Positions 38,090 to 46,904 of a DNA stretch of 64,000 nt are shown one piece after another; position 1 is the first letter of the stretch; each line of letters begins with the position of its first letter. Source of the DNA: CAWCTD01 sp963798455 (GTDB lineage Bacteria; Acidobacteriota; Terriglobia; Bryobacterales; Bryobacteraceae); the NCBI GenBank assembly GCA_963798455.1, contig CAWCTD010000003.1:3782001-3846000 (forward strand), written 5' to 3'. Under the pieces are notes generated by a model. It saw nothing but the letters and a program-made list of their open reading frames with translations, did no database searches and had not been told where the DNA came from. A program made the translations under genes and the position numbers.

Positions 38090-40924
38090 ATGCGCATGCG
38101 GTACATATCGAGGTGCGCACCCCATCCGTCATCTCTGGCCCTGCCAGCGGATGGAGGTGCTCGGGGAGCCGTTCGGGAACTCCGAGATTTGCCTCGCGGC
38201 TGGCACGGCGACTTCAGGATGCTGCTCCTCGTCATAGTGGCTACAGCGCTGGCCGTCGGTTTCTTCGGGGTTTTGTGCCTTCAGATCGTGCAACTGGACG
38301 GGAAGATCGCAGTACTGCAGCACCAGAGTGGTCTGGCGGAACGCGCTCTTGCCCTGGTGGAGCAAAGGGAAGCCGAAGCCGAGCCACTTCAGGCTTCACT
38401 GAGTGACATCTTCCTCCGGGCAGAAGAGTCGGTGGAAGCGGTTGCCAGGCCGCGGCGGTTTGATGGGGCACTGTCGATCCTTCCCAACCACGATCGGCTC
38501 TGGGCCACTGATCTCAAGGCTTCCTGGGTCGAAGCTCGGGGGTGCATGGCATCGGCGTCGAACCAAGTTACTCACGGAATTGGAAAGGGAAGGGACTGTC
38601 TTATCGCACTGAGGGATACCTATAGCCGGCGGATTGAGGCCTCCACCATACGGAGTGGCAGCTTGCGGGCAGGACTGCTCTACGCTCTTGCTGTCGCCAT
38701 GTTAACCGCTCTCTTGGTGCTGTACAGCGGTATCTTACTGGTTAGACGGTGGCTTAGGCGCACACGGCAACTGCTCCGAAGCGTCGGAGAATGGCTGCAG
38801 GTGCCGTCCTCACTAAGACCAGGCATCCTCCTCCGGGAGGGAACAGCGCGACTTCCCAGGCTGTTTGAGGATTTTCGAGAAGGCCTGAACCGGCTGGTCC
38901 AGTCTGTCGAGGAGCATACTAGAAAGGTCGAGAGGATCCTGCAATCTTTGCCACCAGGCGTTCTCTTGGTCTCCGCGGACCGGCGAATCCTATGGGCGAA
39001 TCGCTCCTACCAAGAGAAATTCAGGCTTCAAATCTCTAAAATCGTCGGGCAGCCCCTCAAGAGCGTTCCCCCGTTCCTTGAGGATGCATCACGCCTCCCG
39101 CCGCCCGAGAAAGATATTCTCTCCGGCGACGGATGCCTCCGAACGACCTGTAAGGATGGCGGACGGATCTTTCTAGCTACGTGGATTAACTGTGAGCCGG
39201 GGGACATGACCGGTGGTCAGCTCGGGATCGTTCTCGAGGAGATTGCAGACCGGCGGCAACTTCATATGCTTCTTGACCGCACCACCGACTGTGTGCTCAT
39301 TGTCGACGAACAGGGGCGCGTCGCCAGCCTGAATCAAGCCGCGCAGGTTGCCTTACAGCGTTCTCCAGATGAAATCGCCGGTTTGCCGCTGGAGTCATTG
39401 CTGCTGCACGACGCCAGCCCCACCGCGGAGAGCCAACTCGCCTTGCCGTTATGTTCGGACAACTGGCAGCGCAACACCAGACGGCAAGTGACTCTGGTGA
39501 GGAGAGACGGCACAGTTCTCCCTACCACGATAAGCGTCGGCGAATACCCGTCGAGCTCCGGATGTTTGGTGCTCGTCAGTTTCCGAGATGAGTCCCAGCA
39601 TCGGAAAACCGAGCTGTTGGCACAGGGACAGATGGAGCTGATCGAAATGATCTCCAAGAACCGGCCCCTGGAGGAAAGCCTCTCTACTCTAGTCTCGATG
39701 CTTGAGCATCAAATAGCGGGATCCGCCTGTGCGGTAATGCTTCGAAAGGGGAACCATCTGAATCCCTTCGTGGCGCCGAAGTTGCCGCAGGGCTACACGC
39801 AGGCACTGATGGGAATGCCCATCGGGCCGTTGGCTGCCTCTTGTGGCAGGGCTGCCTTCAAGGGAAAGCTCATCGTGGCCAAGGATATCGCGCGCGACCC
39901 GCTTTGGGTGAATTACCGCGAACTGGCGCGTCGGCATGAGTTGCGTGCCTGTTGGTCCGCGCCCATTCACTTGAGCAGTGGCGTCCTGGTCGGGACTGTT
40001 GCCACTTACCTGCGTGAGCCGGTTGAGCCCACGGCTGCGGAAACCGCACTGCTGCAGACGGCCACTCGCCTAGCTGCCGTGGCAATCGAGCACAGACAGA
40101 TGACTGACCAGTTGATGTGTCAGGCCCGACACGATCAACTCACCGGTCTTCCCAACCGACTGGCGTTCGAGGAGCGCTTCCAGTGGGCGGTCGCTCGCTC
40201 GAAACGAAGTGGCCGTCCAATCGGTGTACTGTCCTTGGATCTGGATCGCTTTAAGGTAGTCAACGATACCCTCGGCCATGCGGTCGGCGACGGCCTCCTC
40301 CGAAAGGTTGCCCGTCGCCTGGAGAGCATGGTGCGCGAAACCGATGTCGTGGCACGCTGGGGAGGGGATGAATTTGTAGTGGGCTTGCTGGACCTGCACG
40401 ATTTGGAAGACGCTGGTCGCGTGGCTCAGAAACTGATCGATGGGTTCGGGGTTCCCTTTGAGGTCGATGGTCACAGCCTCGACCAGACGGTGACCATCGG
40501 GCTCAGCATTTACCCGAAAGACGGGGAAAATTTGGCGAGCCTGTTGAAGAGCGCCGACAAAGCGCTGTATCGGGGAAAGCAAGGGGGCAGGAACACGTTC
40601 CACTCCTCGTCAGCCGGGAAGGGTGAGTGGGACGGTTCGCCACTCGAACTGGAAGCTGAACTTCGGAAAGCACTGGAGCGGGGCGAATTGGCAGTTCACT
40701 ACCAGCCGCAGTTTGATGCCTACAGCGGAAATCTGTTGGGTGCGGAAGCTTTGCTGAGGTGGTCCCATCCTCAACTGGGGATGATTCCTCCGCTTCAATT
40801 CATACCCGTCGCGGAGGAAAGTGGACTGATTGTGCCAATCGGCAGTTGGGTTCTCGAGGCAGGCATGCCGACAGCTATCCGCCTGGCGCGGACGGGGATG
40901 CCATGTGGGCGTGGTCGCCGTTAA
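38090..40924 (+). CDS. Membrane sensor PAS-PAS-GAF-GGDEF-EAL protein, truncated in EAL by a frameshift
   Basis: The frame gives 944 residues. Two membrane helices (about 43-65 and 198-222) flank a periplasmic helical sensor. Two PAS-like domains (ILQSLPPGVLLVSADRRILW; DRTTDCVLIVDEQGRVASL) and a GAF domain come next. The GGDEF domain follows, with LDLDRFKVVNDTLGHAVGDG, an I-site RETD and an intact WGGDEF. The EAL domain then starts (VHYQPQFDAYSG, GAEALLRWSHPQ) but the frame is lost after GSWVLE at about 40860. Dropping one G in CTCGAGGCAGG restores QACRQLSAW and the rest of EAL in the next frame. Both cyclase and phosphodiesterase motifs would be present in the repaired protein. Confidence 0.88.
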   Translation: MRMRYISRCAPHPSSLALPADGGARGAVRELRDLPRGWHGDFRMLLLVIVATALAVGFFGVLCLQIVQLDGKIAVLQHQSGLAERALALVEQREAEAEPLQASLSDIFLRAEESVEAVARPRRFDGALSILPNHDRLWATDLKASWVEARGCMASASNQVTHGIGKGRDCLIALRDTYSRRIEASTIRSGSLRAGLLYALAVAMLTALLVLYSGILLVRRWLRRTRQLLRSVGEWLQVPSSLRPGILLREGTARLPRLFEDFREGLNRLVQSVEEHTRKVERILQSLPPGVLLVSADRRILWANRSYQEKFRLQISKIVGQPLKSVPPFLEDASRLPPPEKDILSGDGCLRTTCKDGGRIFLATWINCEPGDMTGGQLGIVLEEIADRRQLHMLLDRTTDCVLIVDEQGRVASLNQAAQVALQRSPDEIAGLPLESLLLHDASPTAESQLALPLCSDNWQRNTRRQVTLVRRDGTVLPTTISVGEYPSSSGCLVLVSFRDESQHRKTELLAQGQMELIEMISKNRPLEESLSTLVSMLEHQIAGSACAVMLRKGNHLNPFVAPKLPQGYTQALMGMPIGPLAASCGRAAFKGKLIVAKDIARDPLWVNYRELARRHELRACWSAPIHLSSGVLVGTVATYLREPVEPTAAETALLQTATRLAAVAIEHRQMTDQLMCQARHDQLTGLPNRLAFEERFQWAVARSKRSGRPIGVLSLDLDRFKVVNDTLGHAVGDGLLRKVARRLESMVRETDVVARWGGDEFVVGLLDLHDLEDAGRVAQKLIDGFGVPFEVDGHSLDQTVTIGLSIYPKDGENLASLLKSADKALYRGKQGGRNTFHSSSAGKGEWDGSPLELEAELRKALERGELAVHYQPQFDAYSGNLLGAEALLRWSHPQLGMIPPLQFIPVAEESGLIVPIGSWVLEAGMPTAIRLARTGMPCGRGRR

Positions 40925-41567
40925 CGTTTCGCCCCTGCAGTTCTCACGTCCGGACTTTGTGGACATTGTCTCTCAGGTACTGGCCCATACGGATCTTGAG
41001 CCCCAGCTGCTGGAGCTCGAAGTAACAGAGAGCGTTCTGATCCGGGATATCGAAGAATCGATTCGTTGCGCCGCTGCATTGACGAGTCTCGGTGTGAAGG
41101 TTGCGCTCGATGACTTCGGGAGCGGCTATTCATCGCTAGGATATCTTCATCGTATTCCGATCGTAAACCTCAAGCTGGACCAGTCGTTCGTGCATGACAT
41201 TGGGCAGGCAGGAAAGAGCGAGGCGATTATTGGATCCATTGTCGCGCTGGCTCGGACTCTTCGGATCCAAACCACGCTCGAGGGTATCGAGAATGAGGCG
41301 CAGCTCCAGGTAGCCCGTAAGGCGGGATGTGACCGTGTCCAGGGCTACTTACTCGGCAAGCCGGTTGCTGCGTCGGAGCTGACTGCTTTCGTCTCAGAAC
41401 GTGCAGCAACAGAGACAAGAGGACTCTGCGCCATTGCATTGCCGCACCCACAAGTCACAGGAATCGGCCGAGACCTGCTTCTAGGAGACTCCGGCCCATT
41501 ACCGACGTGGCCGGAGCCACGCGTGCGAATGGCATGTGGAAAGACGCTGCGCGCGGCCTCCTGGTAG
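40863..41567 (+). pseudogene. C-terminal half of the EAL domain, out of frame with the preceding gene
   Basis: This continues the EAL domain of the upstream gene. It shows VAVNVSPLQFSRPDFVD, ELEVTESVLI, VALDDFGSGYSSLGYLHR (the metal-binding DDFG), VNLKLDQSFVHDI and TTLEGIENEAQL with GCDRVQGYLLGKP. Catalytic residues are conserved, so the break is recent or a sequencing error. The tail after GKPVAASEL is unconserved. If translated as one protein with the upstream frame it would total about 1158 residues. Confidence 0.82.
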
Positions 41568-41577
41568 AGAGGGTGCT

Positions 41578-41982
41578 ATGGAACAGAGGGAACTCCGGAG
41601 CCATTCGCTTGTCCCACTGAGTTGCGAGCGGACGATTTCGTGGAACGACGGCAGTGGCCGGGCGAGGTTTCTGTATTCACCCATCAAGCGTCAACTTGTC
41701 GGGGGCGAAGGCGCCACTGATTGCCGCTTGCCAGTGCCGACAGGGTTGAACGTAGTCCTGGCAGGTGAGAATCTGGCGAAGGAGAAGACGGGGACAATGA
41801 GGTGCCGGCGGAATCTGCTGAAAAGGCCTGGACTCTTGGCTTCGGGCTCCTTCGGAGGAGCGAAACTGGCCCTCTCGGGGGGGGGGCACTTGGGCGTGCC
41901 AGGACTCACAAACTGGGCTCCAACTCAACGACTGCAAGAGAGGCAGGCGGGTGTATGCTGCTGTCTAGCCAGGAGCCTATAA
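41578..41982 (+). CDS. Doubtful small hypothetical gene
   Basis: A 134-residue frame that follows an AGAGAGGG purine stretch. No recognised domain. It contains a run of ten G residues at 41877-41886, so its frame would be prone to slippage. The end of the protein is Cys-rich and looks random. I list it because it otherwise stays unexplained, but it may be noise. Confidence 0.25.
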   Translation: MEQRELRSHSLVPLSCERTISWNDGSGRARFLYSPIKRQLVGGEGATDCRLPVPTGLNVVLAGENLAKEKTGTMRCRRNLLKRPGLLASGSFGGAKLALSGGGHLGVPGLTNWAPTQRLQERQAGVCCCLARSL

Positions 41983-42123
41983 CAGGAATCCTGGGTGACT
42001 ACGAACGACTAACGTAGGGCAGCAGTCCCTTGCTATCCATTTGGAATCTTGCTGGACGGCTTTGAGTCTATTAGAATTCCACACGATGGGTATGACTGTG
42101 CCTTCCACAGAAAGTTGATTCGA
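41983..42123. other. Intergenic before the DUF4115 gene
   Basis: No gene seen. A TTG-started extension of the next gene (from 42049) is possible but lacks a ribosome-binding site. Confidence 0.35.
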
Positions 42124-43446
42124 ATGCTGAGCATCCTAGAGAAGACTGACTCTGTGCCGCAGTCCGAGAAGAAGCTGACATTCGAGCGTCTGCAGGAGGT
42201 TCTTGCGGATTCGCCGCCCGTGGCGGAACGACCGCGGCGGGTGGTCGCCGTAGACGAGATGCCTGCGGCTGAACCGGTCCTGCCGGTGCCCCCGTCTCAT
42301 GCTCGCACATCCGCACAGGGGCCACCTGCAAAGGCGGCTGCGAACACCGCTGGCGAGGACGCCGCCCTCCTGGCAGCACTGCATCAATTCGCCGACGAGT
42401 TCGCACGTGGCTTCCGGCAGGTGCTTGTGAAGACAGTCTCGGATCTTCAGGCCCCTGCAGTGGAAGAACGTCGCATGCCGGACGCGGTTTTCGATTCGGC
42501 CCGGCGCGTGGCCCGAGACCTGGAAGCACTCTCCGCGAGACTGGAGTTGGCCTGCCAGAAGATTGATTCGCAGGCCGCCGCGCTGCAGGAGTTGGCTGGC
42601 CAGACCCACAGACTTGAGGACTCGGCGAATGTCCTCGCCGCAGCGGTGCACTCCGTGCAGGATGCCCAGCAGGGGCTAGAGAAGCGAAGCGAATTGCAGG
42701 CACGGGTCCTGAGCGAACTGAACCACACGGTTCAGTGCCGTGGGGACCAACTGGACCAGTGCTTCCACGCAGTTCAGAGGCTGCACGGTCCGGGAATCGA
42801 CCAAGGGCCAAGCCGGCCGCTGCCCCAGAGACTGTTCGAAATTGAGGAGCCAGCCTCGGCTTCGGAACCGGAGCCTGTGGATCGGCTCACCCACTTGCCC
42901 CTGGTTCGCATCCGGCCGCCACTGCTCATCTTTCGTCAGCGTGGTCGGTTAGCCGCTCTCGTTGTATGTGTCGCCTTGCTCTGTGGTGCGACCATCGCCC
43001 TTCGAAAAGGCGTGTGGCAGAGCCCTGCCCCCCCGGCAAAGCTCCCGGCCGCAACTTCGGCTGTGAGGACTGAATCCATAACTTCCAAGCATCTGGAGTG
43101 GCAGGATGCGGGGGACAACCATCCTTCTGTCGGTGGCCAGCGACTACCGCCGGGACAGCCTGCAACCCTCCAACCCACTGGCAGGCTGCTGGTGAGTCTT
43201 ACCGCTACGGAGGCGACCTGGGTCACCCTGACAGTGGATGGACGGGCTGTTTTCGTGGGCCTCCTCAGTCCCGGCGAAACAAAGAGCTTCCAAGGGACAG
43301 AAAGGATGAGCCTACGCGTCGGAAATGCGGGAGGCTTGGAGATTCACTGGAACGGCCAACCGATTGGCCCTATCGGCCGACGAGGTGAGGTCTGCGTGGT
43401 TGCATTCACACGGGAAGGATTCCAGATCCACCACCAGGGAATGTGA
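42124..43446 (+). CDS. Coiled-coil membrane protein with RodZ-like C-terminal DUF4115 domain
   Basis: A 440-residue protein. The cytoplasmic N-terminal part begins MLSILEKTDSVPQSEKK and has a disordered stretch, then a coiled coil about 90-230 (including GLEKRSELQARVLSELNHTV). A single transmembrane helix (LAALVVCVALLCGATIAL) lies near residue 285. The C-terminal periplasmic part matches DUF4115, the beta domain at the end of RodZ: TATEATWVTLTVDGRAVF, LLSPGETKSFQG, LRVGNAGGLEIHWNGQPIGP. RodZ normally has a helix-turn-helix N terminus that binds MreB; here a coiled coil takes its place. It is likely an envelope or cell-shape adaptor. Confidence 0.78.
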   Translation: MLSILEKTDSVPQSEKKLTFERLQEVLADSPPVAERPRRVVAVDEMPAAEPVLPVPPSHARTSAQGPPAKAAANTAGEDAALLAALHQFADEFARGFRQVLVKTVSDLQAPAVEERRMPDAVFDSARRVARDLEALSARLELACQKIDSQAAALQELAGQTHRLEDSANVLAAAVHSVQDAQQGLEKRSELQARVLSELNHTVQCRGDQLDQCFHAVQRLHGPGIDQGPSRPLPQRLFEIEEPASASEPEPVDRLTHLPLVRIRPPLLIFRQRGRLAALVVCVALLCGATIALRKGVWQSPAPPAKLPAATSAVRTESITSKHLEWQDAGDNHPSVGGQRLPPGQPATLQPTGRLLVSLTATEATWVTLTVDGRAVFVGLLSPGETKSFQGTERMSLRVGNAGGLEIHWNGQPIGPIGRRGEVCVVAFTREGFQIHHQGM

Positions 43447-43806
43447 GTATTGGTCCCCTCGATACCAATCCCACTGGCAGCCTTGAGCCGCGGCTCGCGG
43501 GGGAAAGCCGCGTGCGTCCGTGAGTTTCCTCTCCGCCTTCACTCGGCCGCGCTCCTTCGGCTCCCGGCTGTTCTCAGTTTTTAGCGTCTAAACGCACCCT
43601 TCGGCACTCCCGACCCGCCTTCGGTGATGATGGGACTGGGGAGCGGCGATGGTTCAGGTCTCGTACATGAACGCTGCAGCCCCATCGGCCCCGCCCCATG
43701 GATTCTTCGCGTGTCTCGCCTGTCCGCCTGCCCCCAGTTTGACCGCAGCTACCCAGGCTGCTGCCTGGCAAGTCGGCTCGCCACCCTCGGAATTAGGCGG
43801 CGGAGC
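43447..43806. other. Intergenic, no credible gene
   Basis: GC-rich stretch with only short, Arg/Pro-rich frames. The area 43480-43560 has several GCCGCG/CGCGGC inverted motifs but no clear terminator. Confidence 0.35.
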
Positions 43807-44110
43807 CGGCTCGGCCGTTACGCCTCGCTCATCGCGTCAACGCATTCTACGATCGAGTGCTGCCATCGGTGGCAGGGAACCTCAATGCGGGTGCTGGGTC
43901 ACGTCCTGGCACACGAAATCGGCCATGTACTGCAAGGGGCGCTGCAACATTCCGACCGAGGAGTCTTGAATGTGGCCCACCGCCGACATCAAGTGCTCCC
44001 ACATGCTCTCCCGCCGCTGGCGTTTCTGGCGCATCCGCGCCAAGAACAGCACGATCGACGCTTGGCGGATTGCAGCACCACCGCCCCTCTCCGAGGCCGT
44101 AGGCGCGTGA
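43807..44110 (+). pseudogene. Remnant of a small HExxH metallopeptidase-like gene
   Basis: One frame reads RVNAFYDRVLPSVAGNLNAG (43837-43896). The next frame reads VLGHVLAHEIGHVLQGALQH and then SDRGVL (from 43888). A third frame reads MWPTADIKC and HMLSRRWRFWRIRAKNSTID (43969 on). Joined, these resemble a family of small secreted proteins with HEIGHxLxG and HSxxGVM motifs that I recall from Acidobacteria. Two frame changes and the lack of a convincing 5' part make it a relic, if the reading is right. Confidence 0.45.
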
Positions 44111-44681
44111 TTTGGCGTCACGGACGTGCGGGCGCGGCTTGTTGAGCAGGACCTGGACACCTCAAGGTACGTGGCGGTGGTCGGACTGTGAGCGAAGAGC
44201 CGGAGGGCGCCGAGGGGAAGGCGCCCTCCGAGTTTGGGGTGGGTCTCCCGTAGCTGGGAGCGCAACCCACCGGCTTTGTATTCAAATTGCGATCGGCGGT
44301 CAGCCAAAGGAACCGTTCTGCCGTGAGGAGGTTGCCCCCGCCGAACTCGACTACCAGAATGGACTCACAAGCCGATCATTTCAATAGACCAAAAACAGCG
44401 TTTAGTCATGCGACCAAGCTCTCATAACTTCCGTTAACAAAGGGACTTTCCGGGCGCGCTCCAGCGACGCATCACCCCCCCTGATCGCGGTTGTGGCCGC
44501 AATTCCGCGCGGGCTCGGGTTTTCGAGCGCGTTCTGGCGGCGCGGGCGGGTCGAATTGAGGTGTGTCCAGGTATCACGGGCGGGCTGGAAGAGGTGAAAA
44601 CTGGAATCGGACTGACACCTGAAGGCTTGGTGATGCGGGACTGTCCTTCTAAGCGGGCATCGACTCCCCGGAAGACTGGGT
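44111..44681. other. Intergenic, no credible gene
   Basis: The stretch before the PilZ coiled-coil gene. Nothing recognised; no promoter pair is obvious. Confidence 0.35.
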
Positions 44682-45602
44682 GTGGAATTCGTACTTTTCG
44701 AGCTTTACAGCCGCGTTGGTGCCCTGGCAACGCGTGATCCGTCCCCAGACGAGAAGCTTCAGGGAGCACTTGCCGTCCAGGATGCGCATCGTCAGATGGC
44801 GGCCGACCGCACCAGCCTGGGAGCCGCTACCGGAACAGTGCTTCAGCTTTCGACGGAGATTCACCAAGTCAACACGGAGGTTTCCACCTTGTCGACACGG
44901 GTGGAGGCTCTGGCGGAGGAGCAGACACAACTAGGTCCGAAACTCACTGAGCTCGACGGCCGGATGTCCGAGGAGGAACAGGGGTCCAAGCAGATGCATG
45001 AGCGCCTGGATAAGCTGTTCGGCGGACAGGAGGCGACGACACAGCAAATCCAAGCTTGCACAGGCACGCTCTCCGCCCTGGAGGCCCGCATCCTCCGACT
45101 CTGTGAACGCCTCGATAGTCTGGACGCAAGCCTGCAGTCGCAGATCGCAACTGGTACTCGTGTGAGTTCGCTCTGTGAGAAGCTTGACCAACTCCATCAG
45201 TCGCTGGCCGAGCGTGTGGACTCTCACGAAGGGCTGATCCAGGTTTTGCGCAGCGAGATTCGACAACCTGTCGGAATGCTTGAGACGGCACTGGGCTCGT
45301 TGCGGGCTCTGAACTTGAGGAAAGAAAACCGGTTTCCGGTGGACGAACCGGTGACGGTCACGATTGACGGCGAACCGGAGACGGAGATGGCCGGGCGAAT
45401 CGTGGACGCGTCGGAGAACGGGCTAGGGCTGGTACTGGAAGCGCCCCTGCAGCCTGCCTCAAGAGTCCGGGTTGATGTGAACGATACCTCGCTCACAGGC
45501 ATAGTCGCCTACTGTCTTCCCAAAGGGGAGAAAAATGCGGTGGGCCTGAAGCTGTCGCAGTCGCTGCACGGCGGGGTCAAGGGTTCCCGCCAGGTAATGT
45601 GA
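44682..45602 (+). CDS. Coiled-coil protein with C-terminal PilZ domain
   Basis: A 306-residue soluble protein. Residues 40-205 are coiled coil. Residues 215-300 form a PilZ domain that opens with the RxxxR motif in LRKENRFPVDEPV and has DASENGLGLVLE as the (D/N)xSxxG motif, so c-di-GMP binding is likely. A coil segment (LAERVDSHEGLIQVLR) resembles the coil of the 36736-37674 protein (IEHRLDSQAEALRTL). The GTG start at 44682 is uncertain; ATG 44796 is possible. It is probably the c-di-GMP effector of this locus. Confidence 0.75.
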   Translation: MEFVLFELYSRVGALATRDPSPDEKLQGALAVQDAHRQMAADRTSLGAATGTVLQLSTEIHQVNTEVSTLSTRVEALAEEQTQLGPKLTELDGRMSEEEQGSKQMHERLDKLFGGQEATTQQIQACTGTLSALEARILRLCERLDSLDASLQSQIATGTRVSSLCEKLDQLHQSLAERVDSHEGLIQVLRSEIRQPVGMLETALGSLRALNLRKENRFPVDEPVTVTIDGEPETEMAGRIVDASENGLGLVLEAPLQPASRVRVDVNDTSLTGIVAYCLPKGEKNAVGLKLSQSLHGGVKGSRQVM

Positions 45603-45664
45603 CACCTTCTGCTGGAAGACAGATCTCTTGACCGGAGACCCAGCCGAGCCGCACGCAATGTAGA

Positions 45665-46894
45665 ATGGCTCGCATGAGGATCTTCGTGGCTCTCTTGTTA
45701 GCTGGTGCGGCTTTCGCCCAAACGCAGTACGACCTGCTCCTGAAGGGCGGGCGCGTCATCGACGGAAAGAACAAGATCAGCGCCCTGCGCGACGTGGCCA
45801 TCAGGGATGGCAAGATCGCCGCCGTCGCGGCAAACATCCCCTCATCCCAAGCCCTGAAGACCGTGGACGTCTCCGGGCTCTACGTGACCCCGGGCATCGT
45901 CGATATCCACACGCACGTGTACGCGGGCACCGGCGAGCGCAACTCTTACGCCGGGGACAACAGCGTCTACCCGGACGGCTTCACTTTCCGCGTCGGTGTG
46001 ACCACGGTAGCGGACGCCGGGTGCGCCGGCTGGCGGAACTTCGAGGACTTCCGGGACCGCGTCATCAACCGCTCGCAGACGCGAGTCGTGGCGTTCCTCA
46101 ACATCGTCGGCAGCGGCATGCGCGGCGGCAAGATCGAGCAGGACCTGAACGACATGGAGGCCAAGCCCACCGCGGACATGGCGCTCAAGTACAAAGGGCT
46201 GATCGTGGGCATCAAGTCGGCGCACTACGCCGGTCCTGAGTGGGCGCCCTTCGAGCGCGCCGAGGAAGCGGCGAAGACAGCCGGCATCCCCCTGATGGTG
46301 GACTTCGGCAGCAACCTGCCCCAGCGGCCTCTCTACGATTTGCTCAACAAGATCTTCCGGCTGGGCGACATCTACACGCACATGTACTCCGGTCTGCGCG
46401 GCGAGCAGGATCAGCAGACGCGCGGGCCCAGCAAGGCGCTCATCGATGGCCGCCAGCGCGGCGTCATCTTCGATGTGGGGCACGGGGGAGGGAGTTTCCT
46501 CTGGCGCCTCGCCGTGCCGATGATGAAAGCGGGATTCGCGCCGGATTCCATCTCCACGGACCTGCACATCACCAGCATGAACTCGGGCATGAAGGACATG
46601 CTGAACGTCATGGACAAGTTCCTGGCGATGGGAATGCCGCTCGACGAAGTGATCCTGCGCTCCACCTGGAACCCGGCACGCGAGATCCAGCACGAGGAGC
46701 TGGGGCATCTCTCGGCAGGCGCCATTGCGGACATCGCCGTGCTGCGGCTCGAGAAAGGCAACTACGGCTTCCTCGACAGCAGCAATGCCCGGCTCCGTGG
46801 GACGCAGAAACTCACCTGCGAGCTGACCATCAAGGGTGGCCGGGTGGTTTACGATCTGAACGGCATCACTCGCGAGGATTGGGACACAAAGTAG
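45665..46894 (+). CDS. Exported amidohydrolase-superfamily protein
   Basis: A 409-residue protein with a short signal peptide (MRIFVALLLAGAAFAQ; a second ATG at 45674 is equally good). The body is a metal-dependent amidohydrolase of the dihydroorotase/adenine-deaminase type. It has GRVIDGKNKISALRDVAIRDG, the metal-binding GIVDIHTHVYAG, a lysine in GIKSAHYAGPEW that may be the bridging Lys, and later His residues in FDVGHGGGSF and STDLHITSMN. The end TIKGGRVVYDLNG closes the beta-sandwich. Substrate unknown; cyclic amides or N-acyl amino acids are typical. It is convergent with the DUF362 gene. Confidence 0.87.
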   Translation: MARMRIFVALLLAGAAFAQTQYDLLLKGGRVIDGKNKISALRDVAIRDGKIAAVAANIPSSQALKTVDVSGLYVTPGIVDIHTHVYAGTGERNSYAGDNSVYPDGFTFRVGVTTVADAGCAGWRNFEDFRDRVINRSQTRVVAFLNIVGSGMRGGKIEQDLNDMEAKPTADMALKYKGLIVGIKSAHYAGPEWAPFERAEEAAKTAGIPLMVDFGSNLPQRPLYDLLNKIFRLGDIYTHMYSGLRGEQDQQTRGPSKALIDGRQRGVIFDVGHGGGSFLWRLAVPMMKAGFAPDSISTDLHITSMNSGMKDMLNVMDKFLAMGMPLDEVILRSTWNPAREIQHEELGHLSAGAIADIAVLRLEKGNYGFLDSSNARLRGTQKLTCELTIKGGRVVYDLNGITREDWDTK

Positions 46895-46904
46895 CCTCGG
46901 CGGG

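Noticed and set aside
43480..43560. Possible terminator after the DUF4115 gene
   Set aside because: Several GC-rich inverted motifs but no consistent stem and no T run.
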